Shown here: in pieces, positions 45,538-55,177 of the stretch | Layout of the letters: each line of letters opens with the position of its first letter | Position numbering within the stretch: the stretch's first letter is position 1 | Assembly: GCA_964436125.1 (NCBI GenBank) | Contig: CAYTBT010000001.1 | Coordinates: 1 to 64,000, forward strand | From: CAYRFF01 sp964436125 | Lineage (GTDB): Bacteria; Bacteroidota; Bacteroidia; Chitinophagales; Saprospiraceae | Reading direction: 5' to 3' | Length of the DNA stretch: 64,000 nucleotides | Program-made: the position numbers and the translations under genes | The notes under the pieces: generated by a model | The model's database searches: none | What the model was told of the DNA's origin: nothing | What the model saw: the letters and a program-made list of their open reading frames with translations, nothing else

Positions 45538-47246
45538 AGAGACTCTATCTTCTTTTATGTATCATTTATGCTGGAATTGAGCTTCATGCACAATCTATCG
45601 ATGTCGGTTTAACGGATTATGCTTCATATCTCTATGAAAGGCAGCTCATTCTCAATGGAAAAAGCGATGCGGCTTTTCTCAATCTGCAGCCTTATGACCG
45701 GCTCACTATGGCGAGGAATACGGCAGAGATGTCCACGGACTCTCCCAATCCCGAGCTCGCGTATATCCTGGATGAAAATGAGATGTTCCTCTACAAATTT
45801 GCGAAAGCTAATAAGGATTCTTCCGGATTCACAAGGCTACACAATGGAAAAACATACTTCCGACAGAGTAAAAGGCCTTTCCTGCGATATTTCTACCGGA
45901 CACCGGCACAATTTTTTCAAGTTGATGCCACGATAAATGAACGCAATTATAGACTGCGCATTAATCCTATCGCACACTTTGCTATCGGTCCGGAAAAAGG
46001 GAAAGAATGGGTGTTTATCAATCAGCGCGGCATACAAGTCGATGTGGGGATAGCGGGAAAACTATATATAACAAGCAATATCATCGAGTCTCAAGCGCAT
46101 TTTCCATCCTATGTCGCACACTATATCAGGAAATATAAGGCAATACCGGGCAATGGCTTTTATAAGCGGTATAAATCCTCGGTATTTGATGGTGCAAGTG
46201 GATATGACTTTATGAACAGCACAGCCAAGATAGGCTTTAATATCATCCCGAAAATAGGGCTGGAATTTGGCTACGGGAAGAATAAAATCGGTTACGGAAT
46301 ACGGTCACTTGCGCTCTCCGACTTTGCCGATAATTATCTCTATCTGCGGCTGCGCACACATATCGGGAGATTCATTTATCAGAATATCTTCGGAGAAATA
46401 TTTGCTATGAACGGCCGGCAGATTAAGGGCTCAACCATCGTACCTAAGAAATACTTCGCTACGCATTATCTGGGTGTCAAGGCACTGGACAATCTGCAGG
46501 TCGGCATATTTGAGACGGTAGTTTTTTCTCGGAGCAGGGGATTTGAACTGCAATATCTCAACCCGGTGATTTTATACAGGACCATTGAAGGTGCGCTGGG
46601 AAGTCCGGACAATATGATAATGGGAATCGATGCGCGCTGGGATATTGCTCAACGCTATTCACTTTATGGGCAGCTCGTTCTCGATGAATTTAAGGCGACG
46701 GAATTGATCTTCGGCAATAATCACTGGTGGGCAAATAAATATGCCTTTCAAGTCGGGCTTAAGGCCTTTGATTTATTAGGTATTCATCAGCTTGACGCAA
46801 ATGTCGAAATGAACTTTATACGACCCTTTATGTATGCTCACAAAGATTCTTCTTCTACCTGGTTGCACGGCAATCAATCGCTGGCTCATCCCCGCGGAGC
46901 CAATCTCCGTGAATTCCTCTTCAATATCCGCTATCGTCCTTCTATAAATTGGGATATTTCCATCACCGGAATGGCATTTTCTCAGGGAATAAGCCCCAAA
47001 GGTGAAAATTATGGTGATGATCCGCGCGTTTCTTATAATACGCGTTCCCATGATCACGGAAATGTCCTTCTCCAGGGAATCAGAGATGATATTTTTCTTT
47101 TCAGGACTCGGATCAGCTATATGCTATGGCATGGAGCATTTATCGATCTCATTGGACAGACAAGAAATAGTTCTATAGAAGGCAGGAGTACGTATATTTC
47201 ACTCGGCTTTAGATGGAATGCCTCTATGCGTTCCTTCCTGTATTGA
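45534..47246 (+). CDS. RemB/Wzi-like outer membrane beta-barrel protein
   Basis: A 570-residue exported protein with a signal peptide ending near ELHAQ. After a short periplasmic part (about 20-120) the sequence shows alternating strands of an outer-membrane barrel. Landmarks are YRLRINPIAHF, a GLEFGYGKNKIGYG turn, FELQYLNPVILYR, GSPDNMIMG and the LDEFKATEL strand, ending in an aromatic residue (Y570). The pattern recalls RemB of Flavobacterium and the Wzi capsule-surface family. Wzi proteins hold capsule at the surface and RemB takes part in gliding; which role applies here is open. It overlaps lpxK by 4 bp and carries a dispersed motif (45797-45808). Confidence 0.8.
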   Translation: MKRLYLLLCIIYAGIELHAQSIDVGLTDYASYLYERQLILNGKSDAAFLNLQPYDRLTMARNTAEMSTDSPNPELAYILDENEMFLYKFAKANKDSSGFTRLHNGKTYFRQSKRPFLRYFYRTPAQFFQVDATINERNYRLRINPIAHFAIGPEKGKEWVFINQRGIQVDVGIAGKLYITSNIIESQAHFPSYVAHYIRKYKAIPGNGFYKRYKSSVFDGASGYDFMNSTAKIGFNIIPKIGLEFGYGKNKIGYGIRSLALSDFADNYLYLRLRTHIGRFIYQNIFGEIFAMNGRQIKGSTIVPKKYFATHYLGVKALDNLQVGIFETVVFSRSRGFELQYLNPVILYRTIEGALGSPDNMIMGIDARWDIAQRYSLYGQLVLDEFKATELIFGNNHWWANKYAFQVGLKAFDLLGIHQLDANVEMNFIRPFMYAHKDSSSTWLHGNQSLAHPRGANLREFLFNIRYRPSINWDISITGMAFSQGISPKGENYGDDPRVSYNTRSHDHGNVLLQGIRDDIFLFRTRISYMLWHGAFIDLIGQTRNSSIEGRSTYISLGFRWNASMRSFLY

Positions 47247-47316
47247 TAAAACAGAAATACAGAGCTTCCATATAAAATCCGTTTAAAACAGTATCGATTC
47301 ATTGCGCATCTCAATC

Positions 47317-48291
47317 TCAGAAGGCCGGGAACTGAAGTAACAGACCATGATTTCCACAGATGTACAAGGTATCTCTTAAGCGATAGACATCATTGAGGAC
47401 TTTATCCTCAGAGATATGATAGGTAGTCCAGTGTTCACCGCCATCAAGCGTTGTCTTTATTGTACCGCGATCTCCTACGAGATATGCAATATCATGCGTA
47501 AAAAAATACATGGCATTAAAACGGCTATTGACACTTCTACCATGGATTTTATCCCAGACATAATCGCCCACTTTGCTCCTATAAACAACGCCCTTGTTAT
47601 TCATGACATAAAGCCAGTTGCCCAATACCTGAATGGCATTAAAAATCCCCTTCCCCGGAGTAATATCTCGCCAGGCCGTGATTGCTTTATTGGAAACATA
47701 TAATTTTCCATATCCACCCACAATCAGTCTGGATTGCGGAGTAATAGCCACAGAAGTCGGGAAAAACTCCAGGGTATCGGAGATCAATTCCCACTCATTT
47801 AATCCTAGCCCTTTTACCTTGAAAATCTGCGTGCCTACATCATGCCTGCCGCCCACGGCGAGGATACTGTTCTCTCGAGGAAAAAGGCCTATAAAAGTGT
47901 CCCAGATTACCGGCGAGGCAGTATGCCATATACTGTCTTGTTTAAAATGTCTATAGCCCGTCATTCCCGTTGCGTAAATCGCAGAATCTCCTTCACCGAA
48001 GCATAGGACTCGACTTCCTTCACTTTCTTCTACAATCTTCCAGCCTTCACTTGTCAATTGAGCAATTGCAGCTGTTTCCCATGTTTCACCACCACCGGCA
48101 TAAAGTGTCCCATCTCGAGACTCATAGAAACAAGACCACTGATAATCCTCTCCGGACAGCTTATAATTATTATCACTTAATCGTAGTTCATTGCGGCATG
48201 CACTCAGAAATAGTACAGCTATCCACAAGTGAATCAGTACAAGTTTATTCCTTGATACCTTGAAGCGACAATGGGAAAATTGCTGAAGCAT
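47317..48291 (-). CDS. BNR/YCF48-like beta-propeller lipoprotein
   Basis: A 324-residue lipoprotein. A lipobox LSAC ends at C32, though the N-terminus (MLQQFSHC) is long for a lipoprotein signal. It overlaps the preceding gene by 47 bp, so the real start may differ; the ATG at 48291 is the only ordinary start codon before the hydrophobic segment. The body consists of repeated units ending in motifs like GGGETW, GGRHDV, GGYGK and GDRGTIKTTLDGGEHW, typical of a YCF48/BNR-like propeller. It is probably surface-exposed, with unknown ligand. Confidence 0.75.
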   Translation of the reverse strand: MLQQFSHCRFKVSRNKLVLIHLWIAVLFLSACRNELRLSDNNYKLSGEDYQWSCFYESRDGTLYAGGGETWETAAIAQLTSEGWKIVEESEGSRVLCFGEGDSAIYATGMTGYRHFKQDSIWHTASPVIWDTFIGLFPRENSILAVGGRHDVGTQIFKVKGLGLNEWELISDTLEFFPTSVAITPQSRLIVGGYGKLYVSNKAITAWRDITPGKGIFNAIQVLGNWLYVMNNKGVVYRSKVGDYVWDKIHGRSVNSRFNAMYFFTHDIAYLVGDRGTIKTTLDGGEHWTTYHISEDKVLNDVYRLRDTLYICGNHGLLLQFPAF

Positions 48292-48736
48292 TATGGCTGA
48301 AATTCACTTTAAATGTCTTTGGCGCGGTGTAATTCCGTGTGAAAGATAAGAAAAAAGCCAATAATTCATTAGTTGCCATCGACTTTGATTTCCCTTTGGG
48401 ATAAAATGCTAGATAATCTATCGTTCCATCGGCGTTCCAGTACACATTGAGATGTAACTTCAGACTCGTTAAGTCCACGTTCACGATCTCTGCATACTTT
48501 TCCATTTTCTTCAACATATCTATCCATATCGCATAGGCCTCCTCCATATCGTAATTGCAGACCTGGAGCAATGACTTAGGATACTCGCTACGCAATTCAT
48601 CATATTGAGCTTGGTATTGTCCGAGAATAAATACCGGTGGCAATTCTTTCGTGGTAGCATCCGCTTGCGCAAATGTCGGGCTTGATGCACCCAATAGATT
48701 ACATAATAGCACTAGAAATATTATTGTCCTCTTCAT
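48245..48736 (-). CDS. Secreted hypothetical protein
   Basis: A 163-residue protein with a clear signal peptide (cleavage after PTFAQ). The mature part is a single domain with a helical YQAQYDELRSEYPKSLL start and a beta-rich second half containing YWNADGTIDYLAFYPKG, and it ends in FSLSLQG-type strands. No family recognised. It is co-transcribed with the propeller lipoprotein, whose start it overlaps by 47 bp. A dispersed motif lies near its start (48663-48674). Confidence 0.7.
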   Translation of the reverse strand: MKRTIIFLVLLCNLLGASSPTFAQADATTKELPPVFILGQYQAQYDELRSEYPKSLLQVCNYDMEEAYAIWIDMLKKMEKYAEIVNVDLTSLKLHLNVYWNADGTIDYLAFYPKGKSKSMATNELLAFFLSFTRNYTAPKTFKVNFSHNASAIFPLSLQGIKE

Positions 48737-48965
48737 ATTATACTTTTTAATAATGCGTAAAGATAATACTATTCAATTCAAATCCCATATTTCACGTATT
48801 TCTTATACATAAACGGCGTTTTTCATAGATTATGTCTAATTATTCTTATTCAACCACATAGTTTTCTATAAAAGCTAGGCATTGTAGCCTGCGACTTGCC
48901 TTACAAGCTACGACTTGTACACCTTAGAACTTGCGATTCCACCGAAGTCGGCCCTCATCACACAC

Positions 48966-50306
48966 TCAACCACTCTTTATTTTCCGCCTTTTCTTGCTGA
49001 TGTGAAAAAAGCGGATAAGGAGTAGTGTTGCAGAAGTACTCAAGCCAATAACAAAGCCCAACCATATTCCGCTACTCTGCATATCAAGTCGGAAAGCCAG
49101 ATAATATCCTGCCGGAATTCCTATTCCCCAATATGCAAGTGCCACAATAATCGTAGGGATATTCACATCTTGAATCCCACGTAAGAGGCCGACTGCAATA
49201 GCCTGCACGCTATCGGAAATCTGAAAAATCGAAGCGTACATAAGGAGAATCGAAGCATAAAGGACAACGCGTGCTTCATCATTGAACAGATAAGGCAGTT
49301 GTCCTTTAAATAAGATAAAAAATAAGGCCATAAGGCTTCCATATACAGTACCCATAAACAAGATATTACGTCCTATGCTACGCACAATACCCCATTCTCG
49401 ACGTCCGTAAGCTTGACCTACGCGTATGCTTCCTGCTGCGGATAATCCGAGTGAAACCATAAAGGTCAGGGCTGCATAATTAATGGCAATCTGATGAGCA
49501 GCTTGCTGTTGTGCTCCGATCCAGCCTACCATTATACCACTGAAAGCAAATGCTCCCGATTCCATGCTATATTGCAATCCACTGGGAATACCTATGCGAA
49601 TTATCTCTTTTATCTGATCAAATTTTATGCGGAGTTGGTCGCCGAGACATTTGCGGAAGCGGGCGTATTTCCTATGCGTAAAAACAAGCCATGTCAACAC
49701 CATAAGGATAACAATTCTGCTCACGAGCGTTCCTATTCCGGCACCGGTCAATTCCATCCGTGGCGCTCCCCACTTCCCAAAGATAAACATGTAATTCACA
49801 AGCACATTCAAGGGGACGGCAAGGACAGAAACCAGCATAGGCGTCCAGGTATATTCCAGCCCTTCTGAAAAATTTTTCACCACCATAAAGAGGATAAATG
49901 GGATCATACTCCAGCCCATGATTTCAAGATATGGTTGAGCAATTTCCGCAACTGCTTTGTCCTGGCCTAGCATAAAAACCACCTCTGAATTGTAGTGAAT
50001 TGCTACAGCTAGCATAATTGCCCAGATTACAGCTACCCATAGGCCGTTGTACAGCAATTGAAGAGGTTTATTTTCCTTTCCTTCGCCGATAGCATTGGAG
50101 ACGAGTGGCCCTATCGCCATCGATAAACCAAAACCAAATACAGTAGGCACAGCCAGGACACTATTCACCAGCGAGGCAGCTGCTAGTTGGGTTGAATGTA
50201 TGCTTCCCACCATTGCACTGTCAATAACACCGAGTAGTGTCTGTACGAGATTCCCTATGATGATGGGATATGCAATACGCCATGATTTTAACATGTCCTT
50301 CCACAT
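48966..50306 (-). CDS. MATE-family multidrug/metabolite exporter
   Basis: A 446-residue, 12-helix antiporter of the MATE (NorM) type that exports cationic compounds using Na+ or H+. It has the typical duplicated architecture, with two halves of six helices each. The first helix pair begins IGNLVQTLLGVIDSAMVGS, and ANYALTFMVSLGLSAAGSIRVGQAYG is the corresponding element in the second half. Substrate not predictable. A TACATTTA element ends 5 bp before the start codon, one base off the -7 consensus. A dispersed motif lies at 49649-49660. Confidence 0.93.
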   Translation of the reverse strand: MWKDMLKSWRIAYPIIIGNLVQTLLGVIDSAMVGSIHSTQLAAASLVNSVLAVPTVFGFGLSMAIGPLVSNAIGEGKENKPLQLLYNGLWVAVIWAIMLAVAIHYNSEVVFMLGQDKAVAEIAQPYLEIMGWSMIPFILFMVVKNFSEGLEYTWTPMLVSVLAVPLNVLVNYMFIFGKWGAPRMELTGAGIGTLVSRIVILMVLTWLVFTHRKYARFRKCLGDQLRIKFDQIKEIIRIGIPSGLQYSMESGAFAFSGIMVGWIGAQQQAAHQIAINYAALTFMVSLGLSAAGSIRVGQAYGRREWGIVRSIGRNILFMGTVYGSLMALFFILFKGQLPYLFNDEARVVLYASILLMYASIFQISDSVQAIAVGLLRGIQDVNIPTIIVALAYWGIGIPAGYYLAFRLDMQSSGIWLGFVIGLSTSATLLLIRFFHISKKRRKIKSG

Positions 50307-50669
50307 GGCTGTAAATGTAGAAAAGCATCCTATGAATTCTATTCTTTTAATCTACTTTAATCACAATTATTCAGGAAATTTTATAGTTTTCTCTCCTTGC
50401 AAGCCGATTATCTGTACCTCAGCAACTTGTAAAATAGCTAGCGCTTTAGCCCTACTGTACATGCTTCATTTTACTCATCGCCTAAAAGGTGCGTGATTAT
50501 TCTCCCTTGCCTCATTTGAGCCTATTTCTGATGGGAATTTGTTATATCTGGAATAAAACCTTAAATTGTAGCTCTATAAAGGATAAACTACCGATTTTAA
50601 AGCTTAATGCCCAAGACATGCATTGCTTCAAGGGCGTGGGCGATTGAAATGACCTAAAATTTTATACAG
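50307..50669. other. Divergent intergenic region between MATE and lipase genes
   Basis: Non-coding. No consensus promoter for the lipase gene was identified; GCCC (50611-50614) and GGGC (50638-50641) are weakly complementary. Confidence 0.35.
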
Positions 50670-52139
50670 ATGAACTTAATTGCATCGATCCTCAGAAAAT
50701 CGCTGAAAGTTATATCCGTAATGGCATTGGGATTTTTTCTCACTATCGGGAATAACACTGTTGAAGCACAACTCGTATCAGCGTCATTTTTAAAATACAT
50801 ACCGACAGAAAATATGCCTTCGATTCCGGGGGTAAACAAGGAATATGACGTTAAAACATATCGGCTCATTTATCTTTCCCCGGGCATTGACGGTGATACC
50901 GTAAAGGCTTCGGGACTCATTGCAGTGCCGGTACCCACTTCTTGTGATAGTTTTCCGATGGCAGTGTATTGTCATGGGACAATTCTCGAGCAATATGATG
51001 TTCCATCTTATGGAAGTGGGGAAGCCTTGATTGCCACCTTATTTGCTTCTTCCGGATTTATCACCATTGCTCCCGATTACCTGGGGCTGGGAATCGGTAA
51101 GGGAATTCACCCCTATCTCCACGCAGAAACTGAAGCGAGTGCAAGTATCGATCTCATCCGTGCTGCACGTGATTTCATAGAAGAATCACAAGAGGCCAAT
51201 GCCAATGGACAGACATTTGTAACAGGCTATTCTCAAGGTGGGCATGCCGCCATGGCAACTTTAAAATATGCACAAGATCTCGGATTACTCGACACACTGG
51301 GAATAGTAGCCGGTGCTCCCTGTAGCGGCCCGTATAACATTACCGAATATCAGATGAAGCCTATGATTCTCTATGATGCTCCTTACCGTTATATGGGCTA
51401 TGCTGTCTATATTATTATGAGCTATGAAGCCGCATATAACAACTTATACGACTCACTCAATACGGTTTTCAAACAACAATATATCGATGATATCAAACTT
51501 TATTTTGACGGAAGTCAAGATGAATATTCAATGGGGGTTGCAAGCGATGCATTGCCCCCTTATATTAAAAATCTCCTCACGACTGAATTTTATAATGCTA
51601 TCAAGCACAATCCGGATCATCCGATGTGGATCGATGTGGCTGACAATGACCTTTATGACTGGAAACCTCAGTTTCCATTGAGGATGTTTTATTGTGATGG
51701 AGATAGCCAGGTAAATTATAAAAACAGTACAACTACAGCTGATACCATGACTGCCAATGGCGCCGAAAATGTTAAGGCGATTAATGTGTTTCCCGGTGCC
51801 GATCACAGCCCTTGTTCTTTTCCCGCATTGAAGAGTGCATTAAACTTCTTTAAATCTCTGGCGGATACATGTACAACCGTTGCAGTACAAGATGCACAAT
51901 TATTCAGCGTCTATTTATCTCCCAATCCTGCATTTGACAGGCTTACTGTCCTTTCTTCTGAAAAGATTGCACATATTACGGTGTACAATCTGGCCGGACA
52001 TAAAATAGACATTACAAGCCCGATTTACCGTGGGAATAAAGCCACTTTATCACTCAGTGCTCTTCCTCCAGGTATTAATTTCATCCACATTGTAACTGCT
52101 GATGGCTCCAAAATAGTGCGGAAACTTGCGAAGGTTTAA
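50670..52139 (+). CDS. T9SS-exported alpha/beta hydrolase (lipase-like)
   Basis: A 489-residue secreted enzyme. Signal peptide (about 1-34, ending near VEAQL), then an alpha/beta hydrolase fold with nucleophile S188 in TGYSQGGHA, an acidic residue near 340 in CDGDSQVNY and a late His in GADHSPC. The fold and the APDYLGLG segment resemble secreted lipases of Candida LIP type. A linker leads to a C-terminal T9SS type A sorting domain (about 410-489) with SPNPAFDRLTVLS and FIHIVTADG strands. It is released or anchored by type IX secretion. Lipid or ester substrate is inferred. Confidence 0.9.
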   Translation: MNLIASILRKSLKVISVMALGFFLTIGNNTVEAQLVSASFLKYIPTENMPSIPGVNKEYDVKTYRLIYLSPGIDGDTVKASGLIAVPVPTSCDSFPMAVYCHGTILEQYDVPSYGSGEALIATLFASSGFITIAPDYLGLGIGKGIHPYLHAETEASASIDLIRAARDFIEESQEANANGQTFVTGYSQGGHAAMATLKYAQDLGLLDTLGIVAGAPCSGPYNITEYQMKPMILYDAPYRYMGYAVYIIMSYEAAYNNLYDSLNTVFKQQYIDDIKLYFDGSQDEYSMGVASDALPPYIKNLLTTEFYNAIKHNPDHPMWIDVADNDLYDWKPQFPLRMFYCDGDSQVNYKNSTTTADTMTANGAENVKAINVFPGADHSPCSFPALKSALNFFKSLADTCTTVAVQDAQLFSVYLSPNPAFDRLTVLSSEKIAHITVYNLAGHKIDITSPIYRGNKATLSLSALPPGINFIHIVTADGSKIVRKLAKV

Positions 52140-52166
52140 ATAATGCTCATATCAATAAAAAGGTGT

Positions 52167-53816
52167 TTAAAGGCCTGCAATATATTTGCCGACTGTCATT
52201 CCCGTAAAGATACAGCCGCCGAGAAAAGTCCCCTCGAGACTACGGTAACCATGCATACCACCGCCACCGAAACCGGCAGCCTCGCCGACCGCATAGAGAT
52301 TGGGGATGAGTTCCCCACCACTATCAAATGCCTGTCCATTGAGATTGGTCTGAATGCCACCCAGCGTTTTCCGTGTTAATATATTCAAGCGCACAGCAAT
52401 CAGCGGCCCATTCTTGGGGTCGAGAATCTTATGCGGCGGCGCCACACGCGACAACTTATCTCCGATATATTTCCGCGTACTCCGCATATAATTAATCTGC
52501 GTATCCTTGCTGAATTTATTGTCCAGTTCCCGATCTCTCGCACGTATCGTCTCCTCTATTTCCTCGTAATCCAAGAGTTCATTTTCCGCGAGTTCATTCA
52601 TCCTTTTTACGAGCTTACGCAAATCCTTTTCTACGATAAAATCTTCTCCTTTTTCCTTAAAAGCCTCAACCGGCGCTGTCGCATCTTTCCCAAATAATCG
52701 TCCCAATATCTGCATGTAGTCTCGCTCTGTAAGATCGGGGTTCTGTTCTGAGCCGGAGAGTGCAAATTCCTTCTTAATAATCTTCTGCGTAAGGATAAAC
52801 CAGGAATATTCATATCCCGTTCCCAGAATATACTCTAGTGTACCGAGTGTATCAAATCCCGGCAAATATGGCGCCGGTAATCGCTTTCCGGTAGCATCCA
52901 GCCATATTGAAGACGGTCCGGGAAGGATACGTATTCCGTGATCGGACCAGATGGGAGCCCAGTTCTTAATCCCCTCGACATACTGCCACATCCGGTCTTT
53001 ATTTATCAGCTTTATTCCGGCGTTTTCTGCTGTTTCTACCATCTTCCCATCGACATAATCCGGTACACCGCTTATCATATTTTCCGGAATTTTTCCCATG
53101 CGAGCAGGCCAATTTTTCTTGACGAGATCGAGATTGGCGCCGATTCCGCCCGATGCAATAACGATATTTTCAGCTTTCAACTCAAATTCATCAATAATAT
53201 CCCGATTACTCTTCTCGCCCCGTGGTTTATCGTCAGGAGCGAGTATATTTCCCCGTACACCGACAATTTTTTCTTCTTCTTTGATAAATCCTGTAACCTG
53301 ATGCCTGAATAAAAATTTTAATAAGCCTTTTTTCTGCGCCTCATAAGCCTTGTCAACAAATGGCTTTACAACACCGGGACCTGTGCCCCAGGTAATATGA
53401 AATCGAGGAACTGAATTTCCATGACCATCTGCCGATCCGTCACCGCGTTCTGCCCAGCCGACAATAGGAAAAAAAGACATCCCCATCGAGCGTACATAGT
53501 CGTACTTCTCCTCGCTCGCAAACTTTAAATATGCTTCCGCCCATTTGCGTGGCCAGTAGTCTTCATCCCTTTCAAATCCCGCAGTGCCTTCCCAATCCTG
53601 TGCTGCAAGTTCATAAGAATCCTTTACTCCTAGTCGTCTTTGTTGCTTAGAATCAATGAAAAATAAACCTCCAAATGACCAAAAGGCCTGGCCACCGAGA
53701 TTTTGCTCGCTTTCCTGTTCAAGCAGGATGACTTTCTTGCCTCCTTTACTTATTTCATGTGCCGCGACAAGACCGGAAAGACCGCCACCTATAATTATTG
53801 TAGAAGAATCACCCAT
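52167..53816 (-). CDS. FAD-dependent dehydrogenase (KsdD/fumarate reductase flavoprotein type)
   Basis: About 549 residues starting at ATG 53816 (MGDSSTIIIGGG); an upstream ATG at 53861 adds 15 basic residues. The FAD site is GGGLSGLVAAHE, with an acidic strand end LLEQE. The C-terminal GGGGMHGYRSLEGTFLGGC binds the flavin, as in COG3573-type predicted oxidoreductases. Homologues include 3-ketosteroid dehydrogenases, but the substrate is open. Its 3' end faces the lipase gene 27 bp away. A dispersed motif lies at 52613-52624. Confidence 0.9.
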   Translation of the reverse strand: MGDSSTIIIGGGLSGLVAAHEISKGGKKVILLEQESEQNLGGQAFWSFGGLFFIDSKQQRRLGVKDSYELAAQDWEGTAGFERDEDYWPRKWAEAYLKFASEEKYDYVRSMGMSFFPIVGWAERGDGSADGHGNSVPRFHITWGTGPGVVKPFVDKAYEAQKKGLLKFLFRHQVTGFIKEEEKIVGVRGNILAPDDKPRGEKSNRDIIDEFELKAENIVIASGGIGANLDLVKKNWPARMGKIPENMISGVPDYVDGKMVETAENAGIKLINKDRMWQYVEGIKNWAPIWSDHGIRILPGPSSIWLDATGKRLPAPYLPGFDTLGTLEYILGTGYEYSWFILTQKIIKKEFALSGSEQNPDLTERDYMQILGRLFGKDATAPVEAFKEKGEDFIVEKDLRKLVKRMNELAENELLDYEEIEETIRARDRELDNKFSKDTQINYMRSTRKYIGDKLSRVAPPHKILDPKNGPLIAVRLNILTRKTLGGIQTNLNGQAFDSGGELIPNLYAVGEAAGFGGGGMHGYRSLEGTFLGGCIFTGMTVGKYIAGL

Positions 53817-53980
53817 ATATACTTTTCTCCCAAGGTAAAAATATTTTTTTACTTTCCTCAATCAGAGTTTTACTGACTTTATCCGCCACAGATGAACTCT
53901 GAAGGTAGCTGCAACTCAGAAAACACTTCATTCCCGATAAAAGGCCGATAATTTTACAGTGCCAGTTCAAGGATATAATA

Positions 53981-54634
53981 TTAGAAATAGGCAGAAAGAC
54001 CAAAGACTACGCCATTTCCTCCTAAGCGGATATTGGTACCGTAGCTTTTATGAAAATCTTTATCTCCATCAACGACCATTCCATTCTTATTTATAGAATA
54101 ATTCAACTCCAGGGCACCATGATAGCCGGCATGTAAACTGAAGGATGGCAGGAAGAACCATTCTACACCGAGATAGGCAATACCGGCAAGCTCGATGGTC
54201 GTCCGATTGTTCTTTTTGATGATACTTGCTTGCTTCTCTCGTTTCCCTTTAAATTTAACGCCGATGCCGGGGCCGTAACCATAATAGAATTTCACTTCCG
54301 CTTCAGGATTGACATAATGTTGCCATGTGTAATTAACTCTGGTATTAATATCCCAGTCTGAGCGCTTGACATCGATAAACTCACCGGGCTTGTGCTCTTT
54401 ATTAAAATTATTCCTTAAATCGACGCTTATTCTCCGAGCATTTTCAGCACTCGTATGCCATTTATAGGAAATCGTTGAGCCCCAAAACGGATTAAGATTA
54501 ATTCCAGACACTCCGAACTGCAGAGCCTGTGAACCAGGGCTTAAAGCGGATTCCTGCTCTTGTCCCAGGAGCAAGGTCCATGAAAATAATAGAATTCCCA
54601 TACATAATGTGATTGTTGTAATTAATTTTTTCAT
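53981..54634 (-). CDS. Outer membrane beta-barrel protein
   Basis: A 217-residue exported protein with signal peptide ending near LLLGQ. It alternates hydrophobic and polar residues in strands, has several aromatic-ended turns (VNYTWQHYV, FYYGYGPGIG, VEWFFLP, HAGYHGALELNYS) and ends in YF, the typical C-terminal signature of a barrel. A small OmpW/OprF-like porin or adhesin is plausible. Function unknown. It stands alone. Confidence 0.8.
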   Translation of the reverse strand: MKKLITTITLCMGILLFSWTLLLGQEQESALSPGSQALQFGVSGINLNPFWGSTISYKWHTSAENARRISVDLRNNFNKEHKPGEFIDVKRSDWDINTRVNYTWQHYVNPEAEVKFYYGYGPGIGVKFKGKREKQASIIKKNNRTTIELAGIAYLGVEWFFLPSFSLHAGYHGALELNYSINKNGMVVDGDKDFHKSYGTNIRLGGNGVVFGLSAYF

Positions 54635-55177
54635 CTTAAGAAGATTTATTTAAGAAATATTGTTTCCAAGGCTCATTATACGGAACCGTTTATGATAATT
54701 ACAGGCTTATCAACAATTTAACGCAGATTTATTATGGCTTTAAGAATATCTTAAGGAATATTCTCCATAGGGAACATTCTGCCGATGCAAGACGATATGA
54801 AATACAGATTAAGGCTACGGTTATATGCCCTGAAAAAGGGTCATCGATTAATAGGCGGCATTTTAAAAAAAGATTTCCCAAGGAAATAGAGTTTCCAAAG
54901 CTGTTCATAAGGCTTAAAAACTAATCTCCATCTCGACATGCACAATGAAATATAGGAGATATTTGCAAGGATTGTGGCATTCAAGCGTCATGATGGATAA
55001 AACTCTGTAAAGGGCAATAAAAAAGAGGCGCCAAATAAGACATTGGCAACCTCTTATAAAAACCGAACCCTAACCTCTTTTAGAACATTTGATGATTTAA
55101 AATGTTCAATATCTTTTTCTTGATTCTATAAATATTTTCCTAAATTATAGAAACAATGCGTTTACATCTACTTTGTC
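54635..55177. other. Intergenic region between the OMP and lytic transglycosylase genes
   Basis: Non-coding. Apart from the terminator at 55017-55055, I see nothing in it. Confidence 0.4.
55017..55055 (-). terminator. Terminator of the lytic transglycosylase gene
   Basis: AAGAGG (55023-55028) and CCTCTT (55050-55055), with inner GCCAA (55030-55034) and TTGGC (55043-55047), pair around a short loop. On the minus strand a TTTTTTAT tract follows, 123 bp after the stop codon. Confidence 0.75.

Noticed and set aside
46790..46802. CTTGACGCAAAT, a relative of the dispersed motif
   Set aside because: Carries an additional base between GCTT and CGCAAAT; a similar form at 3049-3061 also has the insertion, so it was not counted.
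50607..50623. Sequence resembling the MITE end (GCCCAAGACATGCATTG)
   Set aside because: Only 13 of 17 matching bases, which is expected by chance in 64 kb.
53543..53562. Half-sites GCTTCCGC and ATTTGCG close together
   Set aside because: Two mismatches to the full motif; not counted.
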